This document shows positions 56,285-64,000 of a stretch of 64,000 nucleotides of DNA, in pieces. This stretch comes from Raphanus sativus (Eukaryota; Streptophyta; Magnoliopsida; Brassicales; Brassicaceae), in contig NC_079515.1 of assembly GCF_000801105.2 (NCBI RefSeq), positions 9,114,001 to 9,178,000 of the forward strand, in the 5' to 3' direction. The notes under the pieces are model-generated. The model was not told where the DNA came from. It did no database searches and saw nothing but the letters and a program-made list of their open reading frames with translations. Positions within the stretch are counted from its first letter, which is position 1. Each line of letters starts with the position of its first letter. The translations under genes were made by a program, and so were the position numbers.

Positions 56285-57204
56285 CTTGATTGGTAGAACA
56301 TGAACATTAGCATTATGCTCTACATTATCCAATCAACATTTATTATAAAAACATTTAGAAAAGCATTTACTAAATGATAATGCTCTCCAAATGCTCTCTT
56401 GCAAATGCTCTCATATGAAGTTTTGGAAGAGCATTTGCATTTACAATTTATAAATTTAAGGAAAATATATAATTAGTTCATTTATTTGATTTAATAATAT
56501 CATAAAATTATTTTGATATGCAGAAAATGAAATTTTGATTTCTAAAATAAATTTACAGTATAAATATTTTTTTAAAAATAATATTTAGCATTTAAAATAA
56601 AATATAATTATAAATTATATTATATTTTAAATGCAAAATATTATTTAAAAATAGATATTTTAATTGTAAAATTTATTTTTTATATAAATACAATTTTGAA
56701 ATTACTAAATAAAATAAATTAATTATATTCTCTTTTATATATAATGATAATTTATTTATTTATTTAATAATATTCAAATTATTTTATATCCAAAAATAAT
56801 TTATATTTTATTTAATAATATTCAAAATTATTTTATATCCAAAAAAGAATTTATATTTTAAATAAATTTTACATTTATTTTTTAAATAATAATATTTCAC
56901 ATTTAAATTTTAATTTATGTTATTAATTAAGATTCATTATTTTAATAACAAATATATTATTAATATTAATATGTTAATATATATATATATATTATAATTA
57001 AATATATATATATTATAATTTAATAAATATTATTTTAAAATAAAAAATATTATATAATAACTTTTATAAAAACTTAAAATTGTATACTTCTACTGCTCTA
57101 CCAATCATCTTATTAAAAGTTTTAATGAGAGCATACAGCTTCTGCAGCATACTGCTTCTATAGCATACTGCTACTGCTTCTTCATCAGCTGTACCAATCG
57201 AAGC
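56285..57204. mobile_element. Probable MITE-like element (920 bp)
   Basis: The ends CTTGATTGGTAGA and TGTACCAATCGAAGC are imperfect inverted repeats. The 7 bp word ctaagtt lies directly outside both (56278-56284 and 57205-57211). The interior is extremely AT-rich with imperfect repeats of ttatatttta blocks and no coding potential. Both inner edges carry agagcat/gcatac words. It is probably hAT-like, but the duplication is one base short of eight. Confidence 0.5.
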
Positions 57205-57273
57205 CTAAGTTTAGAGTATTTTGTGTATTCTGTATAATCTAGTTTATTAAAACATAGTCAGTCTTACTATTTA

Positions 57274-57310
57274 TTAGGTGACCAATCCGCACCCTGTGCG
57301 GGTATAAAAA
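57274..57310 (-). mobile_element. Helitron 3' end, minus strand
   Basis: On the minus strand a CCCGCACAGGGTGCGG stem is followed by ATTGGTCAC and CTAA, then a T. This is a Helitron 3' terminus of the CTRR type. The matching 5' end, which should lie to the right, was not found. Confidence 0.5.
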
Positions 57311-59820
57311 TATTGTATAATATCGATTGAGTTCAAATGTAGGAGAATGTGAAACAAGTGAGAGTTTCAATGCTAAGACATGATTTGCGCAAATCTCCAA
57401 GATGCAGTAGGGGTAGAATTCGTTACTTTTTCGGTTCAGTTGGTTTGTTTAGTTCGATTTTAATATTTTTTTCAACTGAAGTAAACCATATTTAGTCTGG
57501 TTCGGTGTGGTTTATGTCCAATTTAGTTTATATTCGGTTTGGTTTTTTTTCTGGATCGGTTTAGTTAGGGTCTTTGTCGCTTAATTTTTTAAAAGAAAAA
57601 TTATGTTTTAAAACATAAATTATGTACACATAAACTATGTGAACTAAATTCAATATAAAACTGAAACAAAAACTAAAAAAGTCACAAAAAATATATAAGA
57701 ATAAAACAAATGAATGTTAACTAAAGTAAAAAAAATCAACATCATTAGTATGTTTTTAATAAAAGTTAACTAATAAAAAAACAAATGTAAGAAAAATATA
57801 CAGGAAATAGTGATGTATTAAAAATGTGATAAAAATCTCATAGGTATCACAATCCCATAGAAACCTGAAAACAAAATGTGATAAAAATTTAAATATAATC
57901 CATAAGTAATATAAAATAAGAAGAACAATTATGAATTGAAAAAATCCCATAGAAACCTGCAAAAATTGTCAAATTTTGTTAGCAATTGTAAAATACAAAA
58001 TAATTTAATAGATTTCAAAATTTTATTGAGACTTACCTTACTATTAAATTTGCATATCGCTATTGAAACAGACTGAAAATGGTTTGTAGTCAACTGCAAT
58101 TGCTCTTTCGTCTGTGTTATTTATCTGTTAATAGAAAAAAACAAACAAATGTAAGAATTTATAAATTTTAAATTTTTTTATCGAATAAAATAAACTAATA
58201 AGTTAGTATTGACATCCCTCAGATGTCTTATTTATATATACTCTACCTTCCTTTTTTCTTGTGTTATTTAGGGGATATTTTCATAATAAATAATGAAACA
58301 GTTCAAAGAAAAATATTAAAGTTATATTGTAATTAAATGATTTACAATAAATATGATATAAACTTGTGCAATTAAATCATATTCAAAATAAGGTAAGTTT
58401 TTAAAAACGAATTAACAAATTAGAAACATTAAGGTAAATTGCATTAACACGATGTGATAAATATGATTACTTGCACAAGTAATTTGTGTTCAAAATAAGT
58501 TAGGTTATTAATAAACTAAAAACATTAAGGTAATTACCTTTAAACTATCATTGATTTATCAATCAACTTGCGCAGGTAATCATAAATAAAAGAAGTTATT
58601 TCACGCGAATTAACTAATTAGAAACATCAAGGTAATTCCCTTTTTAATATCCATATATATATATATATATATAATATATATAATAATAATAATGAGGATA
58701 ATAGTTTTGGGCTTTTCTAAATCTCAAATCACCAAACACATTTAATGCAATATCACATGTATATAGTTCCTAATAAATGACATCAAAGAAGAACAAGAAA
58801 TTTACTTAATAGACATATATTTTAACGAAAATTATATTTTTAAATTTGTCAACTAAATGTATATTAAAAATACTTCCTAAAGAGAAAATTTTGTTTAGAA
58901 TTATATATAATAAAAAAATTTAGAATATTTCAAATTTTGTCGTACAGTAGAGAAAATATCATTCTAATCGCACATCTTTTGCAGGATCGGAATTGTGAAC
59001 TCTTAGAGGTCTGAAATATGAACACTTCCCTCAAATCCTCAAGGAAAAATATAAAACAAAATTACAATCAGCAAATAAAAAAAATATGTGTATATATAAG
59101 CTTATAATTCTAAACAGTAATATAAATCTACTAATAAAAAAAAGAAAAGTATTCGCAGCACAAAAAGATGGTATCGAAATGATATAGCTGAGAGATGTTA
59201 TCAAATTGAGAAAAAAAATTTACCAGACTGAGGAACAAAGATGTTATCAAAATGATATATCAAAGAGGTGTACCATCAAATCATATATAGCTCCAGTGGA
59301 GAAATCGTCATAATAGGGTATCTGCATAAACCAAAGAAAAATCAGCTCTCATGAAATTTAAAAGCTTAATGTTCTAAAATAAAAAGAAGAAAAAAAATTC
59401 AGAACATTATTAACATAAAAAATTCAGAATACAAAGTTCAATGATTTCGTTTCTTCTATTGTGAATTCTTATTTATAGTAAATTGGTGAACGTTTCTCAA
59501 TGATTTTGCTTGCATGATAAGCTAAGAATTAGAATATTCTCTAATAAATTCTCAATAAACCTTATACTTATAAGGTAATATTATTTTTGAAATATCTTGG
59601 GAGAATTAAATAAATTAAACAGAGAAATGATTACAAAATACAAAGACTAAATGACTTGTTAAATACCAGTATTAAAAAATCTAGAATATTAAATTAGACA
59701 TCATGTTTTATAAATAAATAATTATAATCTATTAATTATTTTATTTACTCTTTATTAAATCAATACAATTTTGTATTGTTATATCAAAATCATCATTATA
59801 AACATAAAAAGTCTAAACTT

Positions 59821-60210
59821 GTATTGTCAATAACTTGCGTTTGATTGAACTTTTTTAAAATAAGGTAAACCATTTAATACGAATTATTAAATGTAATAGA
59901 TTTAAAATATATTCAAATAGATTAAAGAAAGTAACAACTTGTGCAAGGTATGTATAATTAAAATAAGGTAAGTCGTTAAAAGGAATTAACAAATTTGATA
60001 AATTTCTAAATTTGTATTGTCATATCAATAACTTGCGCAATAATCATATTTTTTAAATAAGGTAAGACATTTAATACGAATTATTAAATTTAATAGATTT
60101 AAAAATATATTCAAATATATTAAAGAAAGTAACAATGGATGCAATGTATGTATAATTAAAATAAGGTAAGTCACTAAAAGGAATTAACAAATTTGATAAA
60201 TTTAATAATA
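59821..60210 (+). repeat. Tandem duplication of about 197 bp
   Basis: Two units share catttaatacgaattattaa (59871 and 60068, 197 bases apart). They also share the downstream blocks gattaaagaaagtaacaa/attaaagaaagtaacaa and aggaattaacaaatttgata in the same order. Confidence 0.7.
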
Positions 60211-60364
60211 AAATAAATTAGATACGTTTACCTGCGCAAGAAATGTATATTCTCAATAATGAAACATTATATTGTCTCCTCTTTGTTTATATTAAATGTT
60301 GTTTCTACTTTCTTAATTTTTAGAAATTTTTAAATAATCTTAAATTGAATACGGATTTTTGATC

Positions 60365-60408
60365 GGTAAATATTTAATCCTTCTTTTTTTGGTGGGTAAA
60401 TATTTAAT
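60365..60408 (-). repeat. Micro-insertion with 14 bp duplication, minus orientation
   Basis: The word ggtaaatatttaat at 60365-60378 and 60395-60408 flanks 16 bases. On the minus strand they read CACC, seven A, then GAAGG. Confidence 0.5.
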
Positions 60409-60750
60409 ATATTTTTCTTTAATACACTTATATAATATTTATGCGAATTTCACAATTATACATATACACAATAATTTTTTAATCCTTCAATTCTTAAATA
60501 GCCTTTATGTAGTATTTTTTAAAAATATATTTTCTGTTGGCGATCTGCGATATTGTATTTAAATATTTTATATAAAGGATAAGAAATAATTACTAATTTT
60601 AAACCTATTTTAGTATAATATGTATGTGTGTTTTTCTATCAATAATTATATAAAGGATAAGACACTAATTTTTAACTCTATTTCTTACCACTCTCATTCG
60701 CAGGATGAAAACCAAATTATATTTTATACTAATTATTCGCAGGTTGAAAA

Positions 60751-60752
<2 letters not shown>

Positions 60753-60791
<39 letters not shown>
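60753..60791. repeat. (AT)n microsatellite
   Basis: About 39 bases of alternating AT. Confidence 0.9.
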
Positions 60792-60793
<2 letters not shown>

Positions 60794-60904
60794 TAGTGTT
60801 TTAAAGAGTTAGTATATATAATTTATAATAATGTTCTAAAGAGTATAATATATATTATACGTACTTAGGAATGAAATTTTTGGAAGCCTAGATTTAATAG
60901 GTTA

Positions 60905-61530
60905 CTAGGATTTGACCCGCGCTTTAAAAGCGCGGGTTTATTTTTTATTTTTATTTTTATAAATTTTGAATAAGTTTGTGAAATGAAATATTTTCATTTA
61001 TTTTTATTGTATTGTTTTATTTTATTTTATAAATGGGTATTTATGTTTAAAATTGAACTTGATTTTTTTCAAAATTTTGAAGTGGTATTTTAAAATTTTT
61101 CAATCAATTTTCACTTTTATGTACTGAATTTTGAAGGATATAATTTTTAACAGATTTAACTTGTGAATAAATTAATATTATATTCTTTTAATAATTTAAG
61201 TCTTTCATTATGAATATTAAAATATTTTCAGAAAGTTTTAATTATATTGAGAAAAAATAATTATTATTATGTGTAAATATTTGTTAATATCAATATTAGA
61301 ACTTGGCCCAAATGAAAAATGTGAACTTAGATAAATATTAAAATCGACCCAAATAGCCCAAAACCGTGAAATTAAAGGAACAGAAAAAGTTTGGGCTTAT
61401 AACTAAAAGACCCATTACTTGAAAATGATACAAAATAACAGAAATACCCTTAATGAAACCTGCAACTTCCTTATAACAGAAGGGTAAGTTTAGTAAAAAA
61501 ATCAATAGGATCCTGCTTTAATAGTATAGA
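60905..61530 (-). mobile_element. Helitron (626 bp), minus strand
   Basis: On the minus strand it starts TCTATACTATTAAAGCAGG after a host A. It ends with a strong GC stem (CCCGCGCTTTTAAAGCGCGGG), then TCAAATCCTAG before a host T. No protein is encoded. Similar host-side words (ttggaagcctagatt) occur just left of it (about 60879) and just right of it (about 61555). Confidence 0.8.
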
Positions 61531-61984
61531 TAGGTTAACTCTAGAATGAGAATATTTGGAAGCCTAGATTAAGTGGTTCTAGGTTTATTCTTCTCTGCCG
61601 ATTTTAAAATAAATCAAAAAGAAATTAGAAAAAGAACCAATAGAATTAAGAGAATTAATTCGATAGTGGCTTGTATGAGTGCCACCAGACATAAGCAGAA
61701 ATCACTAAAGTGACTTCTCTTTTAATGTATAGGGGATCTCTACCCTTAAGTGAAATATTAAATTCCATGCCACCAACTTTAAAAAACTATTTTTACATAA
61801 TTCTATCTATTTAATATATTCTAACTAAATATCCACGATTTTATAAAACCAACTTTTACACAGTTTCAGCCAAATTTTTCTTTTAAAAACAATTGTTCCA
61901 TGCCTTTTGCACGTTTGGTGGTTTTATTATAAAATCTAATTTTTGAAAAAAATATTCACCTTTCAAGAGCGGACCAAAATCTAG

Positions 61985-62187
61985 TCAATACTATCAAAAC
62001 AAAAATAATGATGTAGGTGTGGTCTAACTATTTTAATATAGTTTAAAACATCTTATTAATCATTTAAGAAAAAAATATTATACAAATAAAAAAGAAATAT
62101 AATTAAAAAATATGTATAAAATTTAATTTAAAAAAAATGCAAAACAAAAAAATATATCCGTTCTTTTAAGGGCGAATTAGAATCTAG
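61985..62187 (+). mobile_element. Mini-Helitron (203 bp) joined to another Helitron end
   Basis: It starts TCAATACTATCAAAAC and ends GAATCTAG before T, with a CGTTCTTTTAAGGGCG stem near the 3' end. Its termini match those of the copy at 2783-2984. The four bases directly before it are CTAG, preceded by aagagcggaccaaaat, so it seems to have inserted exactly at the 3' end of an older Helitron. Confidence 0.65.
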
Positions 62188-64000
62188 TATTCCATTAACT
62201 ATCTCTGATCAACTGCAACCCTTTGATCACACATGAATTTTTCCTCTTTTTGTTTCCTTTGTTTTTTTTTCTTCTTTCCCTACCAATTTTATTTGATGTG
62301 TCTTTGGTATCATATACAATTCAACCAAATAATTATGCTGATAAAAGTATACAGATTCTTTTACATATGTTATAACTTAAAACTTTTTAAACAGATTAAA
62401 AAAAGTCGAACAAAATATTATACTATACTATATCTAATTCATATTAAAATAAAATAACACATATGGTTTAACATATACTCAAAACAAGATTTTATATTAA
62501 TACTTATAATATACTATTTTATTTATCGCAATAGTATAATTGTCTCATTATCCTCTTCTCCTCCCTCCCTCCCTCTCTCTACCAATCATATATCCTCCTT
62601 CTCTTGATACTTCTTATCATTTACATTTAATTGAACAAGATGAACAAATCACATTAAAACGTAATATGTTGGTGTATTATGTTATATATTGCATGTCTAA
62701 TAAATATAATATATTATATTTCTGCGATGTATTTGACAAACGCTCACGCACGAAAAAGAAGAAAATGGTCGGTTCTTATGTCAAATTGTCACATCACGTC
62801 ATATGATCATTTGCTTAATATTTTTCTCAATATAATAATCTCACAAATTCACTCTCTGGAATTAGCGAAAACTTTATAAAGTTTGTGATAAGGATCAAAA
62901 ACTCTGATCCCATTTGCTTAGCTTATCTGGATGCATGGCTCTTTAAATAAAATATTTGACTGGTAAAAGGTAAAAGTTAATACATTCTGATTTTTTAACT
63001 TAATACATTATGAAATATATTGAGTTATTGGCGTAAATTAAACTTTTACGATGTAATTTGTTGTAAATTTAGAATTCTTTATATCAAATTGATACTCTTG
63101 AAAAATAATAATTTTTATTATTTCCGTGAATTATTTTTGTTAAATTATTACAAATTAAAGTTACCATAAGGAAATCTAAATTCTAAACATAGGGAGATAC
63201 AGTAAGATTAAGAGAAAAATGAGAGTGGCTAAGATTCTGCAGGTCAAGTACTTTGGATTCATATTAGTTTTCCATTGGTTTGTAAATATATACTAGATCA
63301 TGACCCCTCGACCGAGCGGAGTCAATATTCTTTTTATCTTTGTTTTTACTAAATGTTATATATGATCGCAATGTATATTAATATAAAATTTTGATAAATA
63401 ACAATGTGTACTAATGTGTTTAAATAAGCAATGTGTTTAATTACTAAATCTGATCTTTAAAATTTATGATAACGTAAAGTAAAAATTTTTATATTATTTA
63501 AAATATATAGTGCTATATATTTTGTATTTTCAATATTTATCATACAAAACTTACATTGGGGTATTATTTGTACGAAAATATGTGTAACATAATATATTTA
63601 TATATTATATAAACATATGCACATCCGCACGGGTTTTATTTTTAAAATATATTCTATATTGTTTAGTTTTATGTAGTATCGAGTTTGTATAATTCAATTT
63701 TGTGTTTAAAGAACAATATCAAAACTGTCTTTCGTATGTAAAAATAACACTTTGCAAGCGCGAGTTGTGTTTTTTTATTGTAACACAAAATTTTATATAA
63801 AACTTATGTTTTTTGTACATTACGAAATTTAATTTTTTAAAATAATTATTACGTAATTTCAAAGTGAATTTTATCTCTAAAGTCTAATATATTTTGTGTG
63901 TAATGGTTCAAAGTATTTTTGATATATATTATACTTCAGTTTGGTTTGTTTTTAGTATTATTGTATAAGTATAATACTATACAATATTACTATTTTCTAT
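62188..64000. other. AT-rich gene-free end of the window
   Basis: No gene is seen. A Helitron 3' end lies at 63293. The open frames near 62233-62880 are AT-driven and carry no motif. Confidence 0.55.
63293..63325 (-). mobile_element. Helitron-like 3' end, minus strand
   Basis: On the minus strand GACTCCGCTCGGTCGAGGGG (a stem with one mismatch) is followed by TCATGAT and CTAG, then a T. The 5' end was not found and may lie beyond the window. Confidence 0.45.

Larger units (their letters stand above)
57311..60752. other. Very AT-rich gene-free stretch
   Basis: No gene is seen. A truncated hAT-like end with cggttcagttggttt-type repeats lies at about 57411-57560. Recurring words of the form gaattaacaaattagaaaca and aaggtaa, and cttgcgcaa, appear from 58390 to 60240. 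They suggest a decayed repeat family with a tandem part. Confidence 0.5.

Overview
This window looks like nuclear DNA of a Brassicaceae plant, most likely a Brassica. It is AT-rich, its genes have spliceosomal introns, and it holds the usual crucifer repeats: Helitrons with CTAG ends, CTCCCTCCGTTTC mariner-type MITEs, tRNA-derived SINEs and copia elements. The recognisable genes match, in order, the Arabidopsis thaliana chromosome 3 block At3g20800 to At3g20870 as I remember it. That makes this one copy of the block in a genome that has gained many transposons and lost at least one gene. The assignments come from reading the proteins; no database search was run.

The gene order is: a CNOT9/Rcd1 subunit (332-2139, minus strand); the clock-linked jumonji gene JMJ30/JMJD5 (9961-11919, plus) with evening elements just upstream; a secreted LRR protein (15548-16645, plus); an AGC VIII kinase of the UNICORN-LIKE type (27534-28745, minus); a relic of PLETHORA1 that keeps only part of its last exon (42103-42372, plus); a small secreted proline-rich peptide (43353-43595, plus); the NIMA-related kinase NEK5 (49965-52254, plus, 13 exons); the arabinogalactan peptide AGP40 (52528-52719, minus); and the zinc transporter ZTP29 (53211-55792, minus, 12 exons, one of them bounded by a GC-AG intron). 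I rebuilt the exon structures of CNOT9, JMJ30, NEK5 and ZTP29 by hand, and all stay in frame throughout.

The gaps are filled with mobile DNA. There is a structurally complete 4.9 kb PIF/Harbinger element with both transposase and Myb/SANT-like genes (19083-23972). A 946 bp foldback element with 457-460 bp arms and a 10 bp target duplication lies at 17755-18700. A MULE-type MITE with degenerate telomere-like DNA inside lies at 28924-29392. Two hAT-type MITEs have perfect 8 bp target duplications (13872-14616 and 40531-41104). There are several mariner-type MITEs, at least four bounded Helitrons (one 3.4 kb, with vestiges of an RPA-like gene), and a SINE with a 16 bp duplication. A LINE-like retroposon has a 15 bp duplication (48304-49152). 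A copia-type retrotransposon has equal 562 bp LTRs but carries only gag (44636-47946).

The least expected pattern is a scattered class of very small insertions. Each is about 10-20 bp, usually a short stub ending in C followed by 5-10 A, and each is flanked by a direct duplication of mostly 12-19 bp. They look like the shortest possible products of target-primed reverse transcription. I count at least twelve in 64 kb. The right third (56-64 kb) is gene-free, very AT-rich and dominated by Helitron ends and tandem repeats.
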